From NCBI RefSeq assembly GCF_000835495.1, contig NW_015622548.1, positions 124,001 through 188,000 on the forward strand: a stretch of DNA of 64,000 nt, read 5' to 3'. A program made the translations under genes and the position numbers. This document shows positions 55,201 to 64,000 of this stretch, piece after piece. The number at the start of each line of letters is the position of its first letter. The first letter of the stretch is position 1. This stretch comes from Cladophialophora immunda (Eukaryota; Ascomycota; Eurotiomycetes; Chaetothyriales; Herpotrichiellaceae). The notes below the pieces were generated by a model that was not told where the DNA came from, did no database searches, and saw nothing but the letters and a program-made list of their open reading frames with translations.

Positions 55201-55308
55201 CTCCAACTCGCTGACCAAAACATCAGATTGGCCGCTTGCCATTCTTCTTTTGGAGTGCCATCACTTATTCAATTGGATACCCTTTTTGGTTGCTCCTTGC
55301 TCGACAAC
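52242..55308. other. About 3 kb without a supported gene, likely long regulatory region of the zinc-finger gene
   Basis: No open frame here shows a domain. It contains a run of 13 C residues (54800-54812) and a run of 9 G (about 55174-55182). The last 150 bp before the ATG at 55309 shows a plausible 5'-leader intron (donor gtgagt near 55155, acceptor near 55227). Long leaders like this are common for fungal developmental regulators. Confidence 0.4.
54800..54812 (+). repeat. Poly-C run of 13 bases
   Basis: A simple homopolymer in gene-free DNA upstream of the zinc-finger gene; prone to length error in sequencing. Confidence 0.8.
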
Positions 55309-57342
55309 ATGGACTCTGGAGCTCGTCAAGTCATCGAGCTTATTCGGACTTGTCGTGTCGCATATGAGCAGACGCTCCAGCACCTGTCTCCCGACGAGCT
55401 CGAACAGGTCTCACGTTACTGGAACTCCATGAATGCTGAGATGAGGAATTCCCCTTCGACCTCGACACATGAATATGGTACTTCGGTTCCCTCAAAACGA
55501 CCTGCATCCTATGCGATGGTTGGTGATATGGAACCAGCGCCCAAACGTAGTGTCCATGTATGTACCCTTATTGACTAACCACTCTTCTTTGGTTGACGGG
55601 CGAGAAAGAAGGCAGCACCTTTGGCTTCCTCAGCACCAGCGGCCCATTTACTCGAGCGACATGTCTCAGCGCCAGTCGTTGGTCAGTCTGCCTCCAGGAC
55701 CCAACAATCCAGACCTTCGGTTCGAACTTCACCCCTTCCCCAGACGGCGACCTCGACAACAACGACCAAGCCAATGCCCATTCCCCGGCGCAACAACTGG
55801 CAACGAAGAGGTTCCACGGCCGCCTCGTACCCCAACCGATACTTGGGCTCCAGTCTTCACTTCATTGAAGAGGTTCAGGATATGTCTCCCGCGGACTTTC
55901 TCGCCAAGTCGCCGGATGACTATCATCCCACCCCGACCATCTCGTTGACGCCTCCCACAGTTGTGGAGCGTGGTGAGTTCCACATCAACCAGATGTCTCA
56001 GCTCACGTCCCCGTATTCTTCAGCGATAGAGTCGCCAGGAGGAGTCTTTACTCCGATGACGGCCACTAGTGATTCGAGCATGACCGCTCCCTCGACAGTC
56101 TTGTCGGAGCCCATGTCTCGAAGCAACACAAATGATGTTCTCTGCGAGGGCTTTGGGATGTTTCGCATGGACTCCATGTCGATGCCGAAAGATCACAAAG
56201 CCTCGAGCAGCATGATGGATGAGCCTCGGTATCCCCAGGATACGGAGCCAGCTCAACGATTTCCTTTTACTTCTGCTTCTGTGGTTGGAACCGGTTTCGG
56301 TTGCAACGAGTTTTCGCGTTTGTCCTTTCACGATGATGACCTTCAGTCATCCTCGTCTCCTTCTAGTTTCGAGATGAAGAAGTCGTCTTCCTCTGGAAGT
56401 GACGCTTCATCTGCTTCTCTTTTGTCTCAGTCTCATATGTCACCACGAGGGATTTCGCAGGAGGTCATTCCTCGTAGCAGTAACACAGTCTCACGACCTC
56501 TGGCTCCCAAGATGGAGCGTGCGCACGAGGCATCCTTGCAACCAGTCGAGATGCCGGCACCCAGACTCATCGCCGTCCAGAGCGCGGACGGTACCGTAAA
56601 GCACAAGGCCGAGATCACACGCACGGTCCGACAACAGCCTCCTCGTAAGACGACCTTCTGTCAATTCTGTAACGACCAGCCTCAGGGCTTCCACGGCGAC
56701 CACGAGCTCCGTCGACACATCGAGCGCCACCATTCCCAAGTGCGACGGGTTTGGATCTGCAAAGACGCCTCGGTAGACGGCAAGTTCTTGTCGAACTGCA
56801 AGGCCTGCCGCAGCCGCAAGACCTACGGCGCCAACTACAACGCCGCCGCCCACCTGCGTCGCGCCCACTTCAACCCGTGCAAGAACCGACGTGGCGGCCG
56901 GGGCAAGAAGAGTGAGGGCCGCGGCGGCATGGGTGGCGGCAACACACCACCCATGGAGTTCCTCAAGCACTGGATGTACGAAGAGCTTGAACTCAACATC
57001 AACGGCCGCGTGGTTGTCCAAGACATCAATGTCCCCGACACGACTTTCCAGCCTGCCGTGGTCAACGAACATATGAAGTCCGCTTCGAATGCCAACAGCA
57101 ACGGCGCCAACAGCGACATGGGCAACGCCAGCTTCGATCTTACTGACGACGACATGATGCCCAATTCGGGCATGCCCATGTTGGATCTTACGCAAGAGCC
57201 GCTGTTCTACGACAACATCCTCGCCGCCGACAACTTTGTCAATGTCGACGGCCCCATGTCGATGACCCAGAATGCCATGTACAACGCCAGCGGCTTTGAC
57301 TTTCCCGGCGAGGGCTCGAACTTTGGCTATCGGCAGTACTAA
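55309..57342 (+). CDS. C2H2-like zinc-finger transcription regulator
   Basis: Two exons (55309-55557 and 55609 or 55612 to 57342) give 659 or 660 residues. The intron ends in the tandem acceptor AAGAAG, so one lysine is optional. An N-terminal helical segment (QVIELIRTCRVAYEQTLQHL) precedes a long Ser/Thr/Pro-rich region typical of transactivation domains. The zinc-binding part begins near Cys434 and Cys437 (FCQFCNDQPQGFHGDHELRR) with HIERHH. Next come VWICKD, CKACRSRKTYGANYNAAAHL and RRAHF, a pattern seen in fungal C2H2-type regulators. A Gly/Arg/Lys-rich stretch after it may bind DNA or act as a nuclear signal. Its target is unknown. The large upstream region suggests complex regulation. 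Confidence 0.82.
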
Positions 57343-58399
57343 ACGACGCGACGACTTGGGCGACGACCACCGACACGAAGCTGACGAAACAACAAATATG
57401 AAGACGTGGTAGTCGCCTCCTCTCTTTTCATCCTCTTGTACATAGATGTTTGATCATTCCTCGGTGCTCTCAGTCTGCACTTACTCTTTTCTTTCTGGAC
57501 TGTACACGATTTTGAAGTATTGGGAGGGATGTGTTGGGCAGGGATATAGACAAGGGATGTCTCGCTTGGAACTCTTGTATGGATGGTTCGTACTTGTTTT
57601 ATTGTCGTTGTTGGTGACTTAGTGGATGGAACGCTTCTAGTCATGAAGTCCAGGTTGGGATGTTTCGGGCTCATTGTGTTATACGAGTCTTGTCACCGGG
57701 AGGATCAGGTATTGAATCACAAAAGTTAGTGTTTTTTCCCTCTGGCCTTTGTAGCTCTACCCACCTTGGTCGTGTAAGCGACACTTGTTCCCCAGCAGTC
57801 CCTGGATTCGAGAGACTCGCCAGGCTGAGCAAAGGCCGCCTTTACCGAGTATCACGAAGTACCGCCGAAAAACATCCTCTCATTTCCCAAGCACCTCCGG
57901 AGCCACGACTGCGTTACAACAGGAATCCGATCTTGCTCCTTGCGAACTATTCCATCCACCTGCCAGACAGGTAGTGTTTTACTGAAAGGGCGACCACCCC
58001 AATTACGAGTAGCGAGCCTCTCTCATGGCTAATTCACGGCCGACCGGCGTTCGCGAATCCCGGCGCCGAGCGATGGAAAGTCAGTTACCAGCTTGGTGTT
58101 GTGTCGTCTCTACCTTGATTTCAGAGTATCATGTTGTGCTCCGTGCTCACGGACAGGTATATTGTTGCATTATTACACATCATTACGTTATGATGTCCAG
58201 GTTGTGAGACGGACGGTTAGAGGCTGGGACGAGCTTTATATCGATCCATCCCAGATCATTCTTCTTCTGCCGCCGCATTCCTTCCCATCTTCGAGTCCTC
58301 GATTCCTCCAACTTTTGCAATAGCCTCTGCACACGGCCCAAAGCAAGCTACACGACATATAACCTCAAGTTTTTGATCCAACCCACCAGAGTTCGAACC
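57343..58399. other. Intergenic, no gene recognised
   Basis: 3' flank of the zinc-finger gene (about 1 kb) and the promoter of the small ABM-domain gene. Frames of about 60-110 codons lack motifs. Confidence 0.45.
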
Positions 58400-59137
58400 A
58401 TGTCGTCACCGTCAAAAGTCACCGACCGACACATGATTCATGTGACTCTGTACTTTGCCCCCGAGCACGTCCCTCTCGCTCTGGACGCATGCAGAACCCT
58501 CTTCGAAGAGGCGTGGAAGGACCCCCGGCTCGATTTCTGCCAGATTGTCCAGCACGCGAACGAGCCCGGCACGCTTCGCATTCAGGAGGCGTGGAATGCC
58601 TCGAGGAAGTATCTGGACGAGGTATGTACGGGGTTCTCAATACCCGATCCAGGGAGGAAACACCAGAGAGAGGAGGACAAAATGTCATGCTTTCATATGG
58701 CGCACCATACAGCTTTGGCATCTCCTCCGTTCCTTGGTCGGAAAGTGACGACTCATGGATTTTACATCGACACATGATGCTGATACTCGAGATTTTGGGG
58801 GGCGATGAATAGGTTCAGCTACACAAGCCATACTATATTCCATATCTCAAGGCCACGGAGCATCTGTGGGTCAAACCGCGTAAGTCACTTTGTTGTTATC
58901 TCCTCCATTACCCTCACTGGGAATGAAACAACTTCTGGCTCTAAATTCCCCTAAAGATTCCAAGGCTGGGGAAGGAAGCGAGCTGCGGCATGACACATGA
59001 TACGTGATATCTGACAACAAGACCCTGCTGACATCTCCTCTCTTCATATGCTAGGTGTCATTGAGGTTTTCGAACGGCTGTCCGAGTGGACATGGATCAA
59101 GCCATCATTTGGAAAGGATGAACTGGAGGCTTCTTGA
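58400..59137 (+). CDS. Small ABM-type (dimeric alpha-beta barrel) protein, antibiotic-biosynthesis monooxygenase-like
   Basis: Three exons (58400-58621, 58813-58879, 59055-59137) give 123 residues. It reads as HMIHVTLYFAPEHVPLALDACRTLFEEAWKDPRLDF, QIVQHANEPGTLRIQEAWN, YLDEVQLHKPYYIPYL and VIEVFERLSEWTWI. This is the beta-alpha-beta-beta-alpha-beta pattern of the ABM/ferredoxin-like dimer, with the substrate pocket normally formed at the dimer. The family includes small monooxygenases and heme-degrading proteins without metal cofactor; the substrate is not assignable. The introns are unusually long for this window (191 and 175 nt), and frame-open first-intron sequence lures simple gene callers into a false C-terminus at 58777. 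Confidence 0.8.
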
Positions 59138-59687
59138 CTCCTAGATTCTACTTGGGTAGAAAGGGTGTGTCGGGAATAGTGCCTCAACCCCTTGTCTTTC
59201 AGCAGTAAGATAGATTATCGTTGTCGCGAATTATTAGGTGCTGTTGTATAAGGGGATAACCTGTCCAAGATCTTATTCTGATAAGGCAGAAAATGAGCGA
59301 CAAAAGAGAGAGTAGGAGACTACCGAAAGGGAAACGGGTGGAAGAGGCACTGTACTCTGCCCTCCCTACAATTGCCAGTGTGTAAGTGTATGTTGAATGA
59401 AAGGTGGCTCGCATGTGCTTCATGTCTTCGGCCAGGCAGGAAACTGAGATTTGAATGTGCATTTCGTCGTCTTCTTCCGGATCAATCCACGAATTCACTT
59501 CTTTTTGTCTGTACATATCTCTTGGGGGAGGTAGGAGAGTTTTCTGGGTTTCCTTCACCCTTGTCTGTCCATACATTTTTGCTCCGTATCAGGTATATCC
59601 AGACCTCTGTCCCTTCTGTCTCTCCTTTCGGAAGATATACCCAGTACCACAACAGGCCAAAGTCCAACTGACATTCGTACAGCCACC
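59138..59687. other. Convergent intergenic region, no gene
   Basis: Low-complexity AT- and T-rich 3' flank between the ABM gene and the MFS gene; no motif seen. Confidence 0.5.
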
Positions 59688-61757
59688 CTAGACCTTCTCG
59701 CGCAGAACGACCTCTGTCTCTTTTTTTTTCGTCACACCCACGCTCTGTCCACTGCCATGATGGTCCTCGACGGCGACCTGTCCGTCGTCCTTGATGGTGA
59801 TCTCAGTTGAGTAGATCTTGACTTCATCGGTGTCGCCAAAGATCGCGGCGAGTTCTTCCAAAGGCACGGCTCGGGTCTCGGGGACCCAGAACCAGTAGAG
59901 CACCGACCCGACGGAGAGGACGCAGATAAAGACCTACAGAGACGGTAAAGTTTAGTTCTCGTTTCCTTCGGGTGCCTCAATGGGTCCCTTGGACATGGCA
60001 TATCGCGTGGAACGTGTAATAGCTTGCGGAAAACTCACCAGCAAGAATCTCCATCCAATATTCTGGAGAGCAGTGGGTGCCACTTCGAGGTAGAGGATGT
60101 TGGCGGCGCTGTTGACGAAGACGCAGAAACAGACTCCCTTTGCGCGAATATGCGTTGGGAAGATCTCGCAGTAGAAAGGGGCCCCACAAGCCTCGACACC
60201 CAGACAGTAGAAGATGACGATGAGGTACAAGGCCGTCACCGCCCAACCCAGCCCGACTTCGTTGGTTGCCGTAGGGGCGTAGACGGCTTCCATGGCGGTG
60301 AGGATTACCAGGGCCACGACGCATCCCACGTAGCCGGTCATGATGAAAGGCTTGCGTCCGAAACGGTCACATAGAGTGACGCCGACGATTGCCGCGGGGA
60401 TAGAACCTGTCGGACGACAAGACGCAGGTAAATTAGAGACTGAAAATAGAGAATGGCAGGACGTTGGGCATTTTGGAGTTGTTCAATTAGAACTTACCTG
60501 CAATCCAGCCACATTGTAGAATAAGGCTTTGTTTGACATTGAATCCCAAGGCGGCGTAGAGAGAGGGACCCTTCACATAGCGGAGTCAAATCAGTATGTC
60601 TTTGGTCTCGCGTGGTGTGTGGTAATGAGGTCGGGTAGACTTACATAGGCGGCAGCAACAAGCACGGCGGTGCTCTGGGCCAAAAACGTCACCAGGCTTG
60701 CCATGAGCATTCGCTTTCTGTACGAGGGTTTCGAGAACAAGTGATACCACGAAGAATCGAGAGTCCTGTCGAACTCGAGCTGCGTCCGCATCTGGAAGAA
60801 CTCTTCCTTGATATATTCCTGGTTCTCGTCCTGCGGGTCGTAGTGAAGCTTGCTGACGATCTGCCATGCTTCTTCCGCCCGTCCCTTGAGGAGCAGGTAG
60901 CGAGGGGATTCCGGGGCCCAGAATAGCACCGCCAGGAGAGCGGTGGATGGTACGAGACACAATCCTAGGGGAGTTCTCCATTGCACATCCGGATTTGTAG
61001 TGTAGGAGAACGCGAGACCCATCAATGCAGCAGTGGTGTAGCCGAAGGCGATAGCGACGCCGGTCAGACCTGTGAAGAACCCTCGGGTTTCTGCCTGGGA
61101 GAGTTCGGCGATGTATGCAGAGGCTGGTTTTGAATTATAGCAGTTAGTTGCTTTTTTCTCTTTCCAGATGACTGATACGTAGGACTTACTGGCTGCGATG
61201 AAGCTGACTGCTGCAAATCCATGGATCGTCCGCGCAGCAATGAACATGCCGATGTTTTGAGATGCGGTGACCAAAACACCGCCGAGCGTGTAGATGGCCA
61301 CAAGGGCTATCATCGTGGGTTTTCTTCCGATCCTGTCCATGGACCAGCTGGTAATTAGGACGCCTATGCATCCTCCAGTCTGTAGAAGGAATGAAGGTTA
61401 GCCATACTGAATAATGGTTGATGATAGAAGTTGGCGAAGCTGATACATACGCAGAACAAGCCAACTGTAGCCCCGACCAACGCAGCCTGGTTCGAGGCTG
61501 GATTCCCCTGAGCATCAATTAGATGCATATATGAGAGAAAGGTTGGCTGGCCTAGAGTGGTGGAGATCTAGAAAGAGCGATTCGCGGACAGTCAGTTCAG
61601 GTTGGCCCTTGAGCACGTCTTTGGATAATGAATGCATGCAATATGGGTAGCTCACAATCGAAGCTGCATAGCCATAGCAGAAGCTGCCCAGTGACAAGAA
61701 AAAGCAGCACCAAAAGGTTCGCCAATTTAGACTCTTATTGGCTGCAGAGAATGTCAT
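59688..61757 (-). CDS. MFS transporter, sugar-porter type (possible quinate/sugar permease)
   Basis: A multi-exon minus-strand gene. Its first exon starts MTFSAANKSLNWRTFWCC at 61757, with helix 1 continuing GSFCYGYAASI. Signatures include TSWSMDRIGRKPTMIAL, PASAYIAELSQAETRGFFTG, PESPRYLLLKGRAEEAWQI, DRFGRKPFIMTGYVG, PFYCEIFPTHIRAKGV and PETRAVPLEELAAIFGD, and a charged C-terminal tail ends in EVVLREKV. All are sugar-porter motifs, and about twelve helices are expected. Introns interrupt the frame near 61664, 61572, 61133, 60650, 60400 and 59995. The divergent gene across a 673-bp promoter is a 3-dehydroshikimate dehydratase, so uptake of quinate/shikimate or related cyclohexane acids is the favoured but unproven role. 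A frame-open extension upstream to 61844 is not preferred. Confidence 0.85.
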
Positions 61758-62430
61758 CTTGTTGTCTGTTTGTTGTGTTCGATTTGGTCGTGGGCTTCTA
61801 GAAGTCTGGGACAAGGTTGATGACTTGGAATTTTGAGCTTTCAAGGTGTCGGGTCTTCAACCACTTCACATTTATATCGAAACGTTGGTTCAAGGTTACT
61901 GTCTTCATGATCTAGCCCCCTGGAAAATCCAGCCTCCAGACAAACCCCAGGTCCGGACACCAGATGTTCCAGAGCCAGGTCATTTCTCTAGTTCCTCACA
62001 CTGGTGAGCCTCAGTCCGGGGTATTCGCATCGGGTTTCGTGGATCCCGTCAAGGGTGGTTCGTTTCCGGCCTGCGGAATTCCCGGTGGTGGTGATGGCAC
62101 CTGATGTAAATTTCTGCTTGGTGGAAATTGATTGTTACAGTGATTATGCTTTCAAACTTTGCTTCTGAGAGCTTTTCAAGACCATACACGGCCAAATCGG
62201 AGAAAAATGGTTCTTTAAAGAATGAGAAAAAGCCTCGTGTCCTTCCGCTCAATCTGGAGAAGGCTGAATTGGTATCTGGGCAGTGATTGCCGAACCCGAA
62301 AAACAATCGATTCAGTTAATCGGTGTCTACTTCAAAATTCGACAGGGCACGCAAAAGATAGCGGGATCTTTTTGTGCTCTGAGATCATCCAGAATCAAAA
62401 CCAGTTCAACAGTCAGTCTGATCAGCAAGC
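61758..62430. promoter_or_regulatory. Divergent promoter of MFS and 3-dehydroshikimate dehydratase genes
   Basis: 673 bp with no gene, shared by two genes that look functionally linked. No CCGCGGGG element was found here, unlike the central cluster. Confidence 0.5.
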
Positions 62431-63453
62431 ATGAAGGCCGAAAGACACAAGCTGGGAATCGCGACGGTGTCGTTAGGTTGGCATGCATCCCACACACTCG
62501 AACGAAAACTGGACGCGATAGCCAAACAAGGGTATGAAGGGGTAGAGATCTATCATCCAGACTTGGTCACCTTCGCAGAACACCACTCCTTGACGCATTT
62601 GGAAGCGGCATCGAAAATTGGCAGCATATGTAGAGATAGAAATATCTCAATCATAGCGCTGCAGCCTCTGTTCAACTTTCCCGGCGTCCTCACCCCTTTG
62701 GAAACTCGACTCAATTCCGCTCGGGAATATGTCTCTCTAGCTAGAACTATGGGGACAAAGATAATTCAAGTTCCAACCACGTATGAAATGAATTCGACGG
62801 ACGACGAAGATCTTGTCGTGGCAGAGCTCCGTGCGCTGGCGGATCTCGGGAGAGAATCGAAGGAATCTGGCGAGGAGATCCTCTTCGCATTTGAAGCACT
62901 AGCATGGGGCGTGCACCATGCACTGATGGATGACGCCATTCGAATAGTCAAGCTCGTGGACCGACCGAATTTTGGACTTTGTCTCGACACTTACCACGTT
63001 ATCGCCAGGGTTTGGGCAGACGCGCACGCTTCATCCGGCACAGGCACAGGTATCGCCCCAGGAGGGTATGCAGCGCTCAAGTCAACACTCGATCGATTCA
63101 TGGAGCAATGTCAGGTGGAAAAGATATTCTATCTCCAACTCAGTGATGCCGAGAAGCTGAAGCAGCCGCTCAACGCGAGCCATGAGGCCTACAAGGCTGA
63201 GTGGGCCCATTGGGATGCCACCATGCATTGGTGTGTCTGGGGGAGATTGTTTCCGTACGAGACCGAGTATGGTGCCTATTTTCCACTGGAAGATATTCTG
63301 CGACTTTGGCTGGTGGAAAAGGGGTGGAAAGGCTGGGTGAGTATGGAGATCTTTCATCGAGATGAGGACAAGGAGTCGGTTGGTCCTGAAGTCCTCGCCG
63401 AACGGGGGTACAAGTCATGGCTGAAGATCAAAGATCGTTTTGGTTTGCAGTAA
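62431..63453 (+). CDS. 3-dehydroshikimate dehydratase (QutC/QA-4-like TIM barrel)
   Basis: A single exon for 340 residues of the xylose-isomerase-like TIM barrel family. The N-terminus KLGIATVSLGWHASHTLERK is followed by GYEGVEIYHPDL, then ALQPLFNFPGVLTPLE and IIQVPTTYEMN. The metal and catalytic ligands fit this family: Glu155 in FAFEALAWG, Asp186 and His189 in LCLDTYH, the YLQLSD strand, and Glu306 in SMEIFHR. In fungi the enzyme converts 3-dehydroshikimate to protocatechuate in quinate use, with Mg/Mn. The length of 340 is typical for QutC/QA-4. The other quinate-pathway genes (quinate dehydrogenase, catabolic dehydroquinase and the QutA/QA-1F regulators) are not in the window. The divergent MFS gene is the likely partner. 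Confidence 0.88.
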   Translation: MKAERHKLGIATVSLGWHASHTLERKLDAIAKQGYEGVEIYHPDLVTFAEHHSLTHLEAASKIGSICRDRNISIIALQPLFNFPGVLTPLETRLNSAREYVSLARTMGTKIIQVPTTYEMNSTDDEDLVVAELRALADLGRESKESGEEILFAFEALAWGVHHALMDDAIRIVKLVDRPNFGLCLDTYHVIARVWADAHASSGTGTGIAPGGYAALKSTLDRFMEQCQVEKIFYLQLSDAEKLKQPLNASHEAYKAEWAHWDATMHWCVWGRLFPYETEYGAYFPLEDILRLWLVEKGWKGWVSMEIFHRDEDKESVGPEVLAERGYKSWLKIKDRFGLQ

Positions 63454-64000
63454 TCGGTCCGCTGTTTACAGATCCTACTTGTATGTGCTGAGTAGAATAC
63501 TGGATGGCTTCCGATAACAACGTGACAAAATTAGTGAGACCACATCGGTGTAAAGACCTGAGGTCTACCCAGGCCATCCTGATCTGCAGTTGGCTGCGGA
63601 GCGAGGTATTGTTCAGCCTCCTACTAGTTCTAGTTAGCTAGTGGTCCTTTCCAGTCACAAGATGAGAGTGCGATCATTGACGTTCGCTCGACTTATTAGT
63701 CGCCCCGCGCTACCAGTGTGTCCAGGGATTCAGTAAGGCGATCGACTGGGAAGGTTGGCGGAGCCGGCATTCGCCAATGCCGGAAACAAGGGGTTTCATG
63801 CAATGGCGAAGAGACAGCTGTAGCTATCGTGTCAAGAGAGTCCGGGAGCTGTTTGACATCCGAAGCATCGGATAGGTACATGCAGACTTTGGCCCAAGGG
63901 CGGCGTTGAGCTGGAGTCGATGGATATACCATTCCCACCGTACTAGAGCCTTACTGAACGTTACAGGCGAGCTGGGGACCAACCCTAGACTGTCAGAAAA
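63454..64000. other. Right edge of the window, no gene recognised
   Basis: 3' flank of the dehydratase. An 80-codon minus frame (63696-63938) has no recognised content, although it could be a terminal exon of a gene outside the window. Confidence 0.35.

Noticed and set aside
63696..63938. 80-codon minus-strand frame at the right edge
   Set aside because: No domain recognised; could be a terminal exon of a gene outside the window but cannot be supported here.
1..64000. tRNA, rRNA, transposon, CRISPR or viral sequence
   Set aside because: I looked for B-box-like signals, terminal repeats, reverse-transcriptase or transposase motifs and repeat arrays and saw none.

Overview
This window reads as nuclear DNA of a filamentous ascomycete (Pezizomycotina; an Eurotiomycetes/Chaetothyriales-type genome is a guess). 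The reasons are short introns of about 45-100 nt with GT...CTAAC...AG signals, moderate GC content, several Zn2Cys6 regulators, and fungal families such as sedolisin, DUF1479, DUF3112, fungal arrestin and OCH1-like GT32. I see no tRNA, rRNA, transposon or CRISPR. I read splice sites by eye and accepted them only where phase and conserved protein motifs agreed.

Left part (0.7-17.5 kb), mostly housekeeping and secretory genes: a TMEM135-like membrane protein, a secreted sedolisin (tripeptidyl-peptidase type), an AhpC/TSA-like peroxiredoxin, COX11, a GT32 glycosyltransferase, a Zn2Cys6 regulator and mitochondrial ribosomal protein uL16m.

Central accessory region (about 15.9-31.6 kb), the most interesting part: a DUF1479 oxygenase, Zn2Cys6 regulator 1, an MFS sugar-type transporter, two amidase-signature hydrolases (convergent), Zn2Cys6 regulator 2 and a LamB/YcsF (5-oxoprolinase A-like) protein. 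Nearly every promoter here carries a CCGCGGGG-type element, and the core TTGCCCGCGGGGCGA is identical upstream of the transporter and the first amidase. CCGCGG is an everted pair of the CGG half-sites used by Zn2Cys6 proteins. I infer a co-regulated catabolic cluster for uptake and hydrolysis of an amide, lactam or related nitrogen compound. The substrate is unknown.

Right part (32-64 kb): a HRI1-like protein, an AAAP amino-acid transporter, a third Zn2Cys6 regulator of the cluster half (the fourth in the window), a DUF3112 seven-helix membrane protein, RFC1, an arrestin-like protein, splicing factor SF3A3, a condensin Cnd3/Ycg1 homologue that looks C-terminally shortened, a zinc-finger regulator behind about 3 kb of gene-free DNA, a small ABM-domain protein, and at the end a divergent MFS transporter / 3-dehydroshikimate dehydratase pair that suggests quinate/shikimate use.

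Splicing oddities include two microexons (12 nt and 11 nt), one GC-AG intron, one AAGAAG tandem acceptor and three stop-free introns of length divisible by three.
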